Positions 1 to 9,469 of a stretch of DNA of 64,000 nucleotides are shown here, piece after piece. The notes under the pieces were generated by a model. The model searched no databases, was not told the origin of the DNA, and saw nothing but the letters and a program-made list of their open reading frames with translations. The translations under genes were made by a program, and so were the position numbers. Each line of letters starts with the position of its first letter. Position 1 is the stretch's first letter. This DNA is from Ralstonia pickettii (GTDB lineage Bacteria > Pseudomonadota > Gammaproteobacteria > Burkholderiales > Burkholderiaceae). The stretch lies in the NCBI RefSeq assembly GCF_030582395.1, contig NZ_CP104381.1:496001-560000 (forward strand). The letters are read 5' to 3'.

Positions 1-41
1 CGCCCGCTACATTGTTTTCGCGCGATAACTGATCTGGAGAC

Positions 42-70
42 TTGTCAAAACCACTGGTTTTTTATACAGT
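42..70 (+). promoter_or_regulatory. Sigma-70 promoter of recA
   Basis: A -35 hexamer TTGTCA (42-47) and a -10 hexamer TACAGT (65-70) are separated by exactly 17 bases, about 150 bases upstream of the recA start. The -10 box overlaps the LexA box at 54-69, so repressor binding would block RNA polymerase. The hexamers are read directly; the transcription start near 77 is inferred. Confidence 0.75.
54..69 (+). promoter_or_regulatory. LexA (SOS) box of recA
   Basis: CTGGTTTTTTATACAG matches the proteobacterial LexA consensus CTG-N10-CAG with exact spacing and an AT-rich centre. It lies in the recA promoter spacer and over the -10 box, the usual arrangement for SOS-repressed recA. Confidence 0.85.
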
Positions 71-223
71 ACTCCGAATTCGCGGTGCTGTAGTCTTGGC
101 GGCGCTAAAGTCATGAAATGGGTCGCGTCGGGGCAATCAGCCAGCGGCCCGTTGTTGCAGGCAACCGCTGGAATCGCAAGCCCTTGCGGCCCATTTATAC
201 ACCAATTTGCACGAAGGACGACC

Positions 224-1282
224 ATGGAAGACGGTAAGAAGGCAGCCGCGATGAGCGCAGAAAAGCAGAAGGCGCTGGCTGCCGCGCTCGCGCAGATCGA
301 AAAGCAGTTCGGCAAGGGCTCCATCATGAAGATGGGCGACGCCGAGGTCGAGCCGGTCCAGGTCGTGTCGACGGGTTCGCTCGGGTTGGACGTGGCGCTG
401 GGCGTTGGCGGCCTGCCGCGCGGCCGCGTCATTGAAATCTACGGTCCCGAATCGTCGGGTAAGACCACGCTGACGCTGCAAGTGGTTGCCGAGATGCAGA
501 AACTGGGCGGCACGTGCGCCTTCATCGACGCGGAACATGCGCTTGACGTCACTTATGCCGACAAGATTGGCGTGAGCGTGCCGGACCTGCTGATCTCCCA
601 GCCGGACACGGGCGAACAGGCCCTGGAAATTGCCGATGCGCTGGTGCGCTCAGGCTCGGTCGACCTGATCGTCATCGATTCGGTGGCCGCACTGGTGCCG
701 AAGGCTGAAATCGAAGGCGAAATGGGCGACGCGCTGCCCGGCCTGCAGGCCCGTCTGATGAGCCAGGCGCTGCGCAAGTTGACCGGCACCATCAAGAAGA
801 CCAATTGCATGGTCATCTTCATCAACCAGATCCGCATGAAGATCGGCGTGATGTTCGGCTCGCCGGAAACCACCACGGGCGGTAACGCACTGAAGTTCTA
901 CGCTTCGGTGCGTTTGGACATCCGGCGCATCGGCTCGATCAAGAAGGGCGACGACGTGGTCGGCAACGAAACCAAGGTCAAGGTCGTCAAGAACAAGGTG
1001 GCGCCGCCGTTCCGCGAAGCCATCTTCGACATCCTTTACGGCCAGGGTGTGTCGCGCGAAGGCGAAATCATCGACCTCGGCGTGGAAGCCAAGATCGTTG
1101 AAAAGTCCGGCGCCTGGTACAGCTACGGTGGCGAGCGAATCGGCCAAGGCCGCGACAACTGCCGTGAATACCTGCGCGAAAACCCCGACCTCGCCCGCGA
1201 CATCGAGAACAAGGTCCGCGAGGCACTGGGCGTGACGCCAATGGGCGCCGTGGCGGTGGCCGAGGAAGTCGGAGAAGAGTAA
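224..1282 (+). CDS. recA: RecA recombinase
   Basis: This is a 352-residue RecA, the ATP-dependent strand-exchange protein of homologous recombination and co-protease for LexA cleavage. The Walker A motif GPESSGKT is at about residues 74-81, followed by the IDAEHALD segment and a conserved core; the acidic C-terminus ends VAEEVGEE. I chose the ATG at 224 (MEDGKKAA) because a purine-rich GAAGGACG ribosome site precedes it and the family length fits. An in-frame ATG at 113 would add an unconserved extension. A LexA box and promoter lie upstream, and recX follows after a terminator-like hairpin. Confidence 0.98.
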   Translation: MEDGKKAAAMSAEKQKALAAALAQIEKQFGKGSIMKMGDAEVEPVQVVSTGSLGLDVALGVGGLPRGRVIEIYGPESSGKTTLTLQVVAEMQKLGGTCAFIDAEHALDVTYADKIGVSVPDLLISQPDTGEQALEIADALVRSGSVDLIVIDSVAALVPKAEIEGEMGDALPGLQARLMSQALRKLTGTIKKTNCMVIFINQIRMKIGVMFGSPETTTGGNALKFYASVRLDIRRIGSIKKGDDVVGNETKVKVVKNKVAPPFREAIFDILYGQGVSREGEIIDLGVEAKIVEKSGAWYSYGGERIGQGRDNCREYLRENPDLARDIENKVREALGVTPMGAVAVAEEVGEE

Positions 1283-1328
1283 TTGGGTTGACCGTCGGCG
1301 CAGATCGACGGCTCTATCGAGCTTCATA

Positions 1329-1364
1329 CGCCTGCCGTTCCCCAACGGTGGGCGTTTTCTTTTT
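1329..1364 (+). terminator. Intrinsic terminator after recA
   Basis: An 11-bp stem (1329-1339 with 1344-1354, two G-U pairs) with a CCCC loop is followed by TTTTCTTTTT. It lies between recA and recX, so recX probably receives only read-through transcription, keeping RecX low relative to RecA. Confidence 0.75.
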
Positions 1365-1378
1365 AAGCCTGAAACTGT

Positions 1379-1858
1379 ATGCCGTTGCCGCGCCCACCGT
1401 TGTCGCTGAAGGCTCGTGCGCTGGGCTATCTGTCTCGGCGCGAGCACAGTCGCGTCGAATTGCGCCGTAAGTTGGTGCCGCACGCCGAATCCGTCGAAGA
1501 GGTCGATACGCTGCTGGATTGGCTTGAGGGCGAAAACTGGCTGTCCAACACGCGTTTTGCCGAAAGCATGGTGCACCGCCGCGCGGGTCGTTACGGTACA
1601 GCGCGCTTGATGCAGGAGTTGAAAACGCATCAGCTCGGCGAAGAAACGCTGGGCGAGGTCAAGGCGCAGCTGCAAAGCACCGAAGCTGCGCGGGCCAAAG
1701 CCCTATGGGAAAAGCGCTTCGGCCGCCCACCGGCCGATCTGGCTGAACGAGCCAAGCAGGTGCGCTACATGATGGCGCGCGGTTTCTCTCGTTCCGTCGT
1801 GTCGCGCATCATCGCTGGAGCCGATGAACTGTTGGAAGATGGCGACGAGTCGGCCTGA
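1379..1858 (+). CDS. recX: RecA regulatory protein RecX
   Basis: The 159-residue product resembles RecX, which binds the RecA filament and limits its extension. It has the family look of short helical repeats with the characteristic LSRREHSRVELRRKL segment near residue 18 and a YMMARGFSR segment near the C-terminus. It directly follows recA, the standard arrangement. No strong ribosome site is seen before the ATG at 1379, and the recA terminator ends only 15 bases upstream, so low expression is likely. Confidence 0.93.
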   Translation: MPLPRPPLSLKARALGYLSRREHSRVELRRKLVPHAESVEEVDTLLDWLEGENWLSNTRFAESMVHRRAGRYGTARLMQELKTHQLGEETLGEVKAQLQSTEAARAKALWEKRFGRPPADLAERAKQVRYMMARGFSRSVVSRIIAGADELLEDGDESA

Positions 1859-2149
1859 ATGCCGTCGATCTCCCAACAATTCGCTCGGACAATCCGGCTG
1901 CGCACGAATCGCGTTGGTTGCACCTCACGACGTTGTTGCAACCGCTTTCACACTGCATTGCAGCAGGCGACCGGCTTGGTCGTGACGACGTGTTAAAATA
2001 CCGGTCTTTGATACCGCCCCGAACCGTAATTTTGGTTGCAGGGCGGTATGTTCGTGTGTGGCGGCTGATGCGCTGTCGCATACGTCCCGTAGGCGATGCG
2101 CGCGATCTGCGTGTGCCGCCTCCATCGGTCCTATCGGTCTGTCTGGTCC

Positions 2150-2776
2150 ATGCCTCTGTCTGATCCCGTCCCGCGCGTCATGCGCCACCGCCGTGCCATC
2201 ACGGTGGAGGCCTATTTGCGGGAAGACGGCCTATGGGACATCGAAGCGCACCTGACCGACACCAAACCACGCGACATCCCCCTGGCGAGCGGCGGCGTAC
2301 GCCCCGAGGGCCAGCCGCTCCATGACCTGTGGCTGCGAGTGACCATCGACACCCATATGAACGTCGTGGATGCGGAAGCGTGTTCCGACTGGGTGCCGTA
2401 CCCCACACACTGCGACACGATCGGCCCGGCCTACCGGAAACTCATCGGCCTGAACCTGATGAAGGGTTTTCGAAAGGCCTCGCGTGAGAGACTCGGCGGC
2501 GTGGCGGGCTGTACGCACCTCACCGAGCTGTGTGGCGTGCTGCCGACCGCCGCCATCCAGGCTTTTGCCGGCGATGTATTCCCGGTGCGCGATAACTCCA
2601 ACGACCTGCGTCCTGTCGAAGCCGGCGAGAAGCCGCCTTACCAACTCCACGGCTGCCATGCCCTGCATTTAGAGGGTGAGGTGGTCCGCAAGCATTACCC
2701 GCGCTGGTTTGCATACCAGCCCGAAGCCAAGATCCAACCGCCACCCACCGAGCTGTCGCTTGAGCCCTCGTCCTGA
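2150..2776 (+). CDS. DUF2889 family protein
   Basis: A 208-residue protein (from ATG 2150, MPLSDPVPRVMRHRRAI) matching the DUF2889 family of unknown function in betaproteobacteria. Visible features are a WDIEAHLTDTK segment near the N-terminus, a GCTHLTEL motif about two-thirds along, and a proline-rich tail. An in-frame ATG at 2096 would add 18 unconserved residues. The 290 bases between recX and this gene hold no other gene. It lies between recX and sucC on the same strand; no role can be assigned from context. Confidence 0.85.
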   Translation: MPLSDPVPRVMRHRRAITVEAYLREDGLWDIEAHLTDTKPRDIPLASGGVRPEGQPLHDLWLRVTIDTHMNVVDAEACSDWVPYPTHCDTIGPAYRKLIGLNLMKGFRKASRERLGGVAGCTHLTELCGVLPTAAIQAFAGDVFPVRDNSNDLRPVEAGEKPPYQLHGCHALHLEGEVVRKHYPRWFAYQPEAKIQPPPTELSLEPSS

Positions 2777-2842
2777 AGGGCACCGCGCCGTTCGCGTTTT
2801 CAATACTCATCACACTCACTCTGCCTAGCAAAGGAAACACGC

Positions 2843-4009
2843 ATGAATATCCATGAGTACCAAGGCAAGGAAATCCTGCGCAAATACAATGTGCCGGTTC
2901 CGCGCGGCATTCCGGCCTTCTCGGTCGACGAGGCCATCAAGGCTGCTGAAACCCTCGGCGGCCCGGTGTGGGTCGTGAAGGCACAGATTCATGCGGGTGG
3001 CCGTGGCAAGGGCGGCGGCGTGAAGGTTGCCAAGAGCATCGAGCAGGTCAAGGAATACGCCAGCAGCATCCTGGGCATGACGCTGGTGACGCACCAGACC
3101 GGTCCGGAAGGCAAGCTGGTCAAGCGCCTGCTGATTGAAGAAGGCGCGGACATCAAGAAGGAACTGTACGTGTCGCTGGTGGTGGACCGTGTGTCGCAGC
3201 AAGTGGCGCTGATGGCCTCGAGCGAAGGCGGCATGGACATCGAAGAAGTCGCCGAATCGCACCCGGAAAAGATCCACACGCTGCTGATCGATCCGCAAGC
3301 CGGTCTGCAAGACGCTCAGGCTGACGACATCGCTCGCAAGATCGGCGTGCCGGATGCTTCGATCGCGCAAGCCCGCCAAGCTCTGCAAGGCCTGTACAAG
3401 GCGTTCTGGGAAACCGACGCTTCGCAAGCTGAAATCAACCCGCTGATCCTGACCGGCGACGGCAAGGTCATCGCACTGGACGCCAAGTTCAACTTCGACT
3501 CGAACGCACTGTTCCGTCACCCGGAAATCGTCGCCTACCGCGATCTGGATGAAGAAGACCCGGCGGAAATCGAAGCCTCGAAGTTTGACCTGGCTTACAT
3601 CTCGCTCGACGGCAACATCGGCTGCCTGGTGAACGGCGCTGGTCTGGCCATGGCCACGATGGACACCATCAAGCTGTTCGGCGGCGAGCCGGCCAACTTC
3701 CTCGACGTGGGCGGCGGTGCCACCACCGAGAAGGTGACCGAAGCCTTCAAGCTGATGCTGAAGAACCCGGACGTGAAGGCCATTCTGGTCAACATCTTCG
3801 GCGGCATCATGCGTTGCGACGTGATCGCCGAAGGCGTGATCGCTGCAGCCAAGGCTGTGTCGCTGTCGGTGCCGCTGGTGGTGCGCATGAAGGGTACTAA
3901 CGAAGACCTCGGCAAGAAGATGCTGGCCGACTCGGGTCTGCCCATCATCGCCGCAGACACGATGGCAGAGGCCGCCGAGAAAGTCGTGGCCGCAGCCGCC
4001 GGCAAGTAA
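2843..4009 (+). CDS. sucC: Succinyl-CoA synthetase beta subunit
   Basis: The 388-residue ADP-forming succinate-CoA ligase beta chain is the same length as the E. coli protein. It opens [15 protein letters not shown], has the ATP-grasp fold region ([17 protein letters not shown] near residues 45-60) and the FLDVGGGA and [10 protein letters not shown] segments of the CoA-ligase domain. It converts succinyl-CoA to succinate with nucleotide formation in the TCA cycle, in complex with SucD. AAGGAAAC precedes the ATG. sucD follows after 88 bases, presumably in one transcript. Confidence 0.98.
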   Translation: MNIHEYQGKEILRKYNVPVPRGIPAFSVDEAIKAAETLGGPVWVVKAQIHAGGRGKGGGVKVAKSIEQVKEYASSILGMTLVTHQTGPEGKLVKRLLIEEGADIKKELYVSLVVDRVSQQVALMASSEGGMDIEEVAESHPEKIHTLLIDPQAGLQDAQADDIARKIGVPDASIAQARQALQGLYKAFWETDASQAEINPLILTGDGKVIALDAKFNFDSNALFRHPEIVAYRDLDEEDPAEIEASKFDLAYISLDGNIGCLVNGAGLAMATMDTIKLFGGEPANFLDVGGGATTEKVTEAFKLMLKNPDVKAILVNIFGGIMRCDVIAEGVIAAAKAVSLSVPLVVRMKGTNEDLGKKMLADSGLPIIAADTMAEAAEKVVAAAAGK

Positions 4010-4097
4010 GCCGCCCGCTGACCCAACCATACGCGAACGCGAGTTGCGCCCGCTGCTGAGTACGTCGGCGCGGCTCGCTGCATAAAAGGATTACAGC

Positions 4098-4979
4098 ATG
4101 TCGATTCTGATCAACAAAGACACCAAGGTCATCACCCAGGGGATCACCGGTAAGACCGGCCAATTCCACACCCGCGGCTGCCGCGACTACGCCAACGGCA
4201 AGAACTGCTTCGTCGCAGGCGTGAACCCGAAGAAGGCCGGCGAAGACTTCGAAGGCATTCCCATCTACGCGACCGTTAAGGACGCGAAGGCAGAGACCGG
4301 CGCAACCGTGTCGGTGATCTACGTGCCGCCCGCAGGCGCCGCTGACGCAATCTGGGAAGCCGTTGAGGCCGAGCTGGATCTGGTGGTTTGCATCACCGAA
4401 GGCATCCCCGTGCGCGACATGATGATGGTCAAGGACAAGATGCGTAAGGCCGGCAGCAAGACGCTGCTGCTGGGTCCGAACTGCCCGGGCCTGATCACGC
4501 CGGACGAAATCAAGATCGGCATCATGCCGGGTCACATCCACCGCAAGGGCCGCATCGGCGTGGTGTCGCGCTCGGGCACGCTGACGTACGAAGCCGTGGG
4601 CCAGCTTACCGCGCTGGGCCTGGGCCAATCGTCGGCAGTCGGTATCGGCGGCGACCCGATCAACGGCCTCAAGCACATCGACGTGATGAAGATGTTCAAC
4701 GACGATCCGGAAACGGATGCCGTGGTCATGATCGGTGAGATCGGTGGTCCGGACGAAGCCAACGCGGCTTACTGGATCAAGGACAACATGAAGAAGCCGG
4801 TAGTGGGCTTCATCGCTGGCGTGACCGCGCCTCCGGGCAAGCGCATGGGCCACGCGGGCGCGCTGATCTCGGGCGGTGCCGATACCGCGCAAGCCAAGCT
4901 CGACATCATGGAAGAATGTGGCATCAAGACCACCAAGAACCCGTCGGAAATGGCACGTCTGCTCAAGGCGATGCTGTAA
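4098..4979 (+). CDS. sucD: Succinyl-CoA synthetase alpha subunit
   Basis: The 293-residue alpha chain of succinate-CoA ligase binds CoA and carries the phosphohistidine, which appears as H252 in the motif [10 protein letters not shown]. The N-terminal CoA-binding segment [11 protein letters not shown] and the LGPNCPG motif are present. It partners with SucC encoded just upstream. A strong terminator lies 25 bases after the stop, closing the sucCD operon. Confidence 0.98.
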   Translation: MSILINKDTKVITQGITGKTGQFHTRGCRDYANGKNCFVAGVNPKKAGEDFEGIPIYATVKDAKAETGATVSVIYVPPAGAADAIWEAVEAELDLVVCITEGIPVRDMMMVKDKMRKAGSKTLLLGPNCPGLITPDEIKIGIMPGHIHRKGRIGVVSRSGTLTYEAVGQLTALGLGQSSAVGIGGDPINGLKHIDVMKMFNDDPETDAVVMIGEIGGPDEANAAYWIKDNMKKPVVGFIAGVTAPPGKRMGHAGALISGGADTAQAKLDIMEECGIKTTKNPSEMARLLKAML

Positions 4980-5004
4980 TCGACGAAGTTTGAGGTTGTG
5001 CGAG

Positions 5005-5030
5005 AACGGGGGCTTCGGCTCCCGTTTTTG
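5005..5030 (+). terminator. Intrinsic terminator after sucCD
   Basis: A 9-bp stem (5005-5013 with 5018-5026, one G-U pair) with a TTCG tetraloop runs into TTTTTG. It immediately follows sucD. Confidence 0.9.
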
Positions 5031-5127
5031 TTTGTGCGCGCGTCTCGTTGATGATGCAACGTGCGATCTCGGCACGACATGTGTATAAGCAGATCATCCT
5101 TCCCATAAGAACGGCTTCAGGAACACT

Positions 5128-5823
5128 ATGGCGCTCACCTCAAGCGCATTCTGGTTCGCACTTGGTTCCATCATCCTGACCAACATCGTGCTGTCGGGCG
5201 ATAACGCGGTGGTCATCGCGCTGGCCGCGCGCAATCTGCCGAAGCGCCAACAAAAGCAGGCCATTTTCTGGGGCAGTGCCGGCGCCATCGTATTGCGCAT
5301 CGTGCTGACCATCCTGGCCGTCAAGTTGCTCGCGCTGCCGTACCTGAAGACGATTGGCGCGGTGCTGCTGGTCTACATCGGCGTGAAGCTGCTCACGGAT
5401 GCCGAAGACGAAGCCGCCGATCGCCATCAGCGCGACGGCCTGTGGCCTGCCATCCAAACGATTCTCATCGCCGACTTTGTGATGTCGCTCGATAACGTCG
5501 TTGCCGTGGCCGCCGCGGCCGAGAAGGGGCCGCCAGGTACGACGTTTCTGCTGCTGGTGCTGGGGCTTGGATTGTCGGTACCGCTGATCGTATTCGGCAG
5601 CACGCTGCTGGTGGGCGTTATGGCGCGCTTCCCCGTCATCATCACACTCGGGGCGGCGCTGCTCGGCTATCTGGCTGGCGACATGCTCGTCACCGATCCG
5701 ATCGATGCGGCGTGGTTTGAACGCGCGGTGCCGTATGCGGATGTAGTGGTGGGGTGCGTGGGGGCGCTGCTGGTCGTAGGCGTAGGCCGGTGGCTGAGCG
5801 GGAGAACGCTGCGACCTGCTTGA
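5128..5823 (+). CDS. TerC family integral membrane protein
   Basis: A 231-residue, very hydrophobic protein of the TerC/Alx/YjbE type with about seven membrane segments. The paired acidic motifs typical of the family, SGDNAVVIALAARN near residue 25 and FVMSLDNVVAVAAAA near residue 115, are visible and are thought to take part in metal ion transport, with Mn(II) shown for some members. The ATG at 5128 follows a weak GGAAC site. No yybP-ykoY-type manganese riboswitch could be recognised in the 97 bases between the sucCD terminator and the start. The precise substrate is unknown. Confidence 0.88.
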   Translation: MALTSSAFWFALGSIILTNIVLSGDNAVVIALAARNLPKRQQKQAIFWGSAGAIVLRIVLTILAVKLLALPYLKTIGAVLLVYIGVKLLTDAEDEAADRHQRDGLWPAIQTILIADFVMSLDNVVAVAAAAEKGPPGTTFLLLVLGLGLSVPLIVFGSTLLVGVMARFPVIITLGAALLGYLAGDMLVTDPIDAAWFERAVPYADVVVGCVGALLVVGVGRWLSGRTLRPA

Positions 5824-5941
5824 GTGATTTACGAATAACAAATTGACGAACTTCGTCAATTGGTGTCAAAACGTGTCACAGTCTGTCACGTCGCTCATAC
5901 GAACCGCGTCAGCTTTTCGCTGACAGGCACGCTTTCTCGGC

Positions 5942-5957
5942 TGGCACGGTCCATGCT
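5942..5957 (+). promoter_or_regulatory. Sigma-54 (RpoN) promoter of pilA
   Basis: TGGCACGGTCCATGCT contains GG (5943-5944) and GC (5955-5956) separated by exactly ten bases, matching the -24/-12 consensus TGGCAC-N5-TTGCW. It lies 46 bases before the pilA start, which is typical of PilR/RpoN-controlled major pilins. Confidence 0.85.
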
Positions 5958-6002
5958 CTATCTCCCCCGCATCATCTTTAACCAAACAATCCGGGGGATT
6001 TC

Positions 6003-6566
6003 ATGAAGTCGATGCGACTCAACAAGCGTGTCCAGAAGGGTTTCACGCTGATCGAACTGATGATCGTGGTCGCGATTATCGGTATTCTGGCTGCCATCGC
6101 GCTGCCGGCTTATCAGGATTACACCGTTCGCGCGAAGGTATCGGATGGTCTGGTATTGGCATCCGGTCTGAAGTCTGTCGTGGCAGACAACGCTGCTAAC
6201 GGCACTCCCGATGCTAGCGGCGGTTTCTTTGCGAGCATGCCGACTAGTCAGGATGGCACTGGGCTGTGCAACGCCAAGGGCACCTGTTCGCTGAATGGCG
6301 GTAAGGGCCTCGGTAACAATTTGACTTCTATTATTGGCACCACTACAGATGGGCATATTCAGATCACCTATTCCAGTTCGGTCGCGCCGGCTAACGCCAA
6401 TACTGTGGAACTGTGGCCGACCGCAGCCGGTGCTGGGTTGACGGTTGGCACTCCGCCTGCCACTAGCCTTGTTTGGACCTGCTATACCGCAAACAAGAAA
6501 GGGGTTGATGGCGTCACTCCCGGTGCTACGCTCTTGGCGAAGTTCGCTCCGCCCCAGTGCCGCTAA
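6003..6566 (+). CDS. pilA: Type IV pilin, probable major subunit PilA
   Basis: The 187-residue prepilin has a 13-residue basic leader ending in glycine, then [22 protein letters not shown]: cleavage by PilD before Phe+1, with the conserved Glu5. The leader is followed by the long hydrophobic helix (mature residues 1-25). Cysteines near the C-terminus (WTCYTANK and PPQCR) probably form the C-terminal disulfide loop. GGGGGATTTC precedes the ATG, and a sigma-54 promoter lies 46 bases upstream. It is followed by a perfect hairpin and the TfpX-type accessory gene. Confidence 0.95.
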   Translation: MKSMRLNKRVQKGFTLIELMIVVAIIGILAAIALPAYQDYTVRAKVSDGLVLASGLKSVVADNAANGTPDASGGFFASMPTSQDGTGLCNAKGTCSLNGGKGLGNNLTSIIGTTTDGHIQITYSSSVAPANANTVELWPTAAGAGLTVGTPPATSLVWTCYTANKKGVDGVTPGATLLAKFAPPQCR

Positions 6567-6605
6567 TAGGGTGTAATGCTCCGGGTTAATGCCTGGAGGT
6601 GTTCA

Positions 6606-6637
6606 GAAATGGATTTCGGTAACCCGAAATCCATTTC
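6606..6637 (+). terminator. Perfect 14-bp hairpin after pilA
   Basis: GAAATGGATTTCGG (6606-6619) and its exact complement (6624-6637) enclose a TAAC loop between pilA and the accessory gene at 6666. The following bases CATTTATGG are only moderately T-rich, so this is either a leaky terminator that gives excess pilA transcript over downstream genes or a 3' stabilising stem. Confidence 0.65.
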
Positions 6638-6665
6638 CATTTATGGGTGATGATTTTTATCCTCA

Positions 6666-7442
6666 ATGTTGAATTACGTTAGGGCTCGCGCAGCCATCCG
6701 GGCAGCCAGTCTTCATTTGAGTTTAAGTGTGCTGGTTGCGCTGGGGGCGGCAGCCGTCGTTCTCGGCCTGTGGTTTCCCTACCCTTTTCGTGCATTGTCG
6801 GGCGGTCAGCATCTGTTCTGGGTCATGGTGGGCGTGGATGTGGTTTGTGGCCCCCTGCTCACGAGCGTGCTGTTCAACCCCGCCAAATCGCGCCGTCAAC
6901 TGGCGGTGGATTTGTCCTTGGTCGCGTTGGTGCAACTCGCTGCGCTGGCGTATGGCCTTTACAGCGTCTGCGTGGCGCGCCCCGTGGTACTGGCTTTTGA
7001 AACCGATCGCTTGGTTGCGGTTTCCGCTGCTCAAATCAACCAAAGCAATTTGCCACAGGCCCCACGTGAATTCCAATCGCTTTCATGGGCTGGCCCTTTA
7101 CTCCTGGGTACTCGTGCGCCTAAGGATGCAGATGAGGCTCTGAAAAGTCTGGATCTGTCGCTGCGCGGCCTTGATCCAAGTGCCCGCCCTGGTTGGTGGC
7201 AAAGCTATGAAAAAAGTCGGCCGCTCGTGCAGCAACGCATGAAAGCGCTCGCTGCGCTGCGAGCTCGGCTACAAGCGGACAAACAAACCGTGGTTGAAGA
7301 GGCGGCCAAGGAAGCAGGGTTACCAATCGACCAACTTTATTACCTGCCGCTTGTCAGTCAAAAACAACTGGATACCTGGATTGCCCTGCTCGATGCGCAA
7401 GGCACGATCAAAGCCTATGCACCCGTAGGCGGTTTTGACTGA
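6666..7442 (+). CDS. TfpX/TfpZ family type IV pilin accessory protein
   Basis: A 258-residue inner membrane protein with four predicted hydrophobic segments in the first 120 residues (including ASLHLSLSVLVALGAAAVV and HLFWVMVGVDVVCGPLL) and a soluble C-terminal half. It resembles the TfpX/TfpZ proteins encoded beside pilA in some Pseudomonas aeruginosa pilin groups, where they modulate pilin assembly and surface piliation. It sits directly downstream of pilA and upstream of a PglL-type glycosyltransferase. A strong terminator follows at 7509. The family call comes from sequence resemblance and context. Confidence 0.85.
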   Translation: MLNYVRARAAIRAASLHLSLSVLVALGAAAVVLGLWFPYPFRALSGGQHLFWVMVGVDVVCGPLLTSVLFNPAKSRRQLAVDLSLVALVQLAALAYGLYSVCVARPVVLAFETDRLVAVSAAQINQSNLPQAPREFQSLSWAGPLLLGTRAPKDADEALKSLDLSLRGLDPSARPGWWQSYEKSRPLVQQRMKALAALRARLQADKQTVVEEAAKEAGLPIDQLYYLPLVSQKQLDTWIALLDAQGTIKAYAPVGGFD

Positions 7443-7508
7443 ACGCGTTTGGTCCACCGCAAACACTGGTGTGGCGAACGGCCCCTAAGCTAAACTAGCC
7501 CGCCTAGC

Positions 7509-7533
7509 AAGAGCGCCCTCGGGCGCTCTTTTC
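7509..7533 (+). terminator. Intrinsic terminator after the pilin accessory gene
   Basis: AAGAGCGCC and GGCGCTCTT form a long GC-rich stem (7509-7517 with 7522-7530) running into TTTTC. It separates the pilA-accessory unit from the PglL-type gene. Confidence 0.85.
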
Positions 7534-7564
7534 GTTTCCAGCATCTCCCCAGTCCTACTCACCG

Positions 7565-9298
7565 ATGCGCCGATCCTCCGTTTTGCTGCTGCCCGTCTGG
7601 CTCGCCTTGGGGGCGTGCTGGGTGATCCCGTTCCTGGTCGCCCCACATACCTATCCCATCCCCACGTTCTATTCCGAGTGGGTGGCTGCCGCATGCTGGA
7701 TCACGCTGGGAGTGGCGGCGTTGGGCGCCACGTGGGGCCAAGCCGTTGGCCTGCCGAGAGCCGCGCTTGCGCCACTGGCGTTGATTGCGGTATTGACCCT
7801 CCAACTGGCGATTGCGCCACCGCTCAATCCGTTCTTCTCTTCCGGAGCCATCACGGCGTTGCTGGCGGCTGCCGTGATCTGCGGGTTAGGCGCGCGGTGC
7901 CGCGATGTGCCGGGTGTATTGGATGGCCTTGCGGTTGCCGTAACCCTCGGTGGTTTGCTGACAGTATCGATTGAGTTGGTGCAAGTATTTCGCGTGCCGA
8001 ACCTGCCGGAGACTTTCTTTTCGATGACGCCGACGGGCAGCGCACGGCGCATGTGGGGCAATCTGAATCAACCGAATCACGTCGGTACCTATCTCGCGTT
8101 TGGATTGGCGGCATGTCTCTTTCTGAGGCAGCGCCACCGGAAGTGGCTGGGTTTGCTGACACTCGCCGTGCTCGTCTTGCTGCTGGGCATGGCATTGACG
8201 TTCTCGCGCGTGACCTGGATCCATATTGCGGTGGTTGGGCTGTTGGCCGGCATACCGCTTGCAGCAGAAGCACGGGGGCGTGCTTGGCCGATTCGATGGC
8301 TTGCGCTCTGCGGCCCCGCGCTGTTGCTTGCGCTGGCGTACCAAAGCTGGGGCTCGTTGATCGCGCTCGCCAACGGCGCCTGGGCGCTCGACTTGCCGGG
8401 CTCCATGGGGCAGCGCATGCATGAGGGCGTCGGCCTGCGTCCACTGCTCTGGAAGCATGCTTGGCACATCTTCCTCGCGCACCCGTGGCTTGGCGGAGGG
8501 TGGGGCGATTACGCCTGGAATCAATATGTGCAAACCGACACGCTCGGCCAGGTCGAGATGTCGATGAATGCACACAACATCGTGCTAGACCTATTGGCAA
8601 AGGCGGGCGTGGCCGGTTTGCTGGCGGTGTTGGTTCCGGTTGTGTGGTGGGCGCTTGATCTACCTAAGCGACTGCGGTCTCCGGAGGTGGCATTCCTGTC
8701 GGCCGTGATTGCCGTTATGGTTGTGCACTCCCTGCTAGAGTACCCGCTTCACTACGTATTTTTTCTGTTTCCGTTTGCCTTCGTTCTCGGCTTGCTCGAC
8801 AGCAAGACGTTGCGGTTCCCTTCGCCGCCTGTCGCCTGGGGTTTCTCGGGGGTGATCGTTGTTTTGGGGGCGGTGCTTCTTGTCCGTCTGTGGGCGGATT
8901 ATCGTGTGCTCGAACGACTCTATTTCGTGCCGGGCGCGCGTATCGACTCGACAGGGCACCCAGGCAGCCCTGTGTTGCTCACCCCTTACGCAACACTGGT
9001 CACGGCCATGAACGCATCCGTCACCGAACAAACTGCGCCCTCGCTGATAAAGCTCGAGCGGCAGGCGGTGCAGTTCTACCCCGCGTCCTCAACGATCCAG
9101 CGGTATGCACTGGCGCTTGCTTTTGAAGGTAGGACTGAAGAAGCCGTCATTCAGGTCAGGCGTCTTCACAATCACTATTGGACGGACTTTGCTTCGCAAA
9201 GCGCTTTGCTGGGTCAGACCTGTCAACGCAACCTGGATGTCTTAAAGACATTTTGTTCGCGTTTGAAATCTGAAGTGCTGCACCCTAACGCCGATTGA
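7565..9298 (+). CDS. pglL: PglL-type pilin O-oligosaccharyltransferase
   Basis: The 577-residue protein has about 12 hydrophobic segments and belongs to the Wzy/WaaL/PglL superfamily. The central region with LNQPNHVGTYLAFGL (near residue 165) and the periplasmic loop HAWHIFLAHPWLGGGWGDYAWNQY (near 300) followed by HNIVLDLLAKAG match PglL_A/Wzy_C proteins that transfer lipid-linked oligosaccharide to Ser or Thr of pilin. Its place between two pilin genes supports pilin as acceptor. No sugar-synthesis genes are nearby, so the donor glycan is probably the O-antigen unit made elsewhere (inference). Confidence 0.85.
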   Translation: MRRSSVLLLPVWLALGACWVIPFLVAPHTYPIPTFYSEWVAAACWITLGVAALGATWGQAVGLPRAALAPLALIAVLTLQLAIAPPLNPFFSSGAITALLAAAVICGLGARCRDVPGVLDGLAVAVTLGGLLTVSIELVQVFRVPNLPETFFSMTPTGSARRMWGNLNQPNHVGTYLAFGLAACLFLRQRHRKWLGLLTLAVLVLLLGMALTFSRVTWIHIAVVGLLAGIPLAAEARGRAWPIRWLALCGPALLLALAYQSWGSLIALANGAWALDLPGSMGQRMHEGVGLRPLLWKHAWHIFLAHPWLGGGWGDYAWNQYVQTDTLGQVEMSMNAHNIVLDLLAKAGVAGLLAVLVPVVWWALDLPKRLRSPEVAFLSAVIAVMVVHSLLEYPLHYVFFLFPFAFVLGLLDSKTLRFPSPPVAWGFSGVIVVLGAVLLVRLWADYRVLERLYFVPGARIDSTGHPGSPVLLTPYATLVTAMNASVTEQTAPSLIKLERQAVQFYPASSTIQRYALALAFEGRTEEAVIQVRRLHNHYWTDFASQSALLGQTCQRNLDVLKTFCSRLKSEVLHPNAD

Positions 9299-9469
9299 AC
9301 GAAGATTCAATGTAAATTTTCTGAATTTAATCAGGCGATTTATTTTGGGCGGGTGGATTGAAAACTCGTAAAAATTGATTGTCTGATATCAAACAAGCTG
9401 GATTGTCCACTAATCTCGCTTTGCTTCCGAATTTACGAGTGAAGTGAAATCATAATTGTGGAGAAATCT

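Noticed and set aside
5031..5127. Possible manganese riboswitch before the TerC gene
   Set aside because: yybP-ykoY motifs often precede such genes, but no conserved stem-loop pattern could be recognised in the short leader.
9364..9440. ACTCGTAAA and TTTACGAGT arms before the second pilin
   Set aside because: A perfect 9-bp inverted repeat, but the arms are 59 bases apart in AT-rich DNA; chance pairing or a weak fold is as likely as function.
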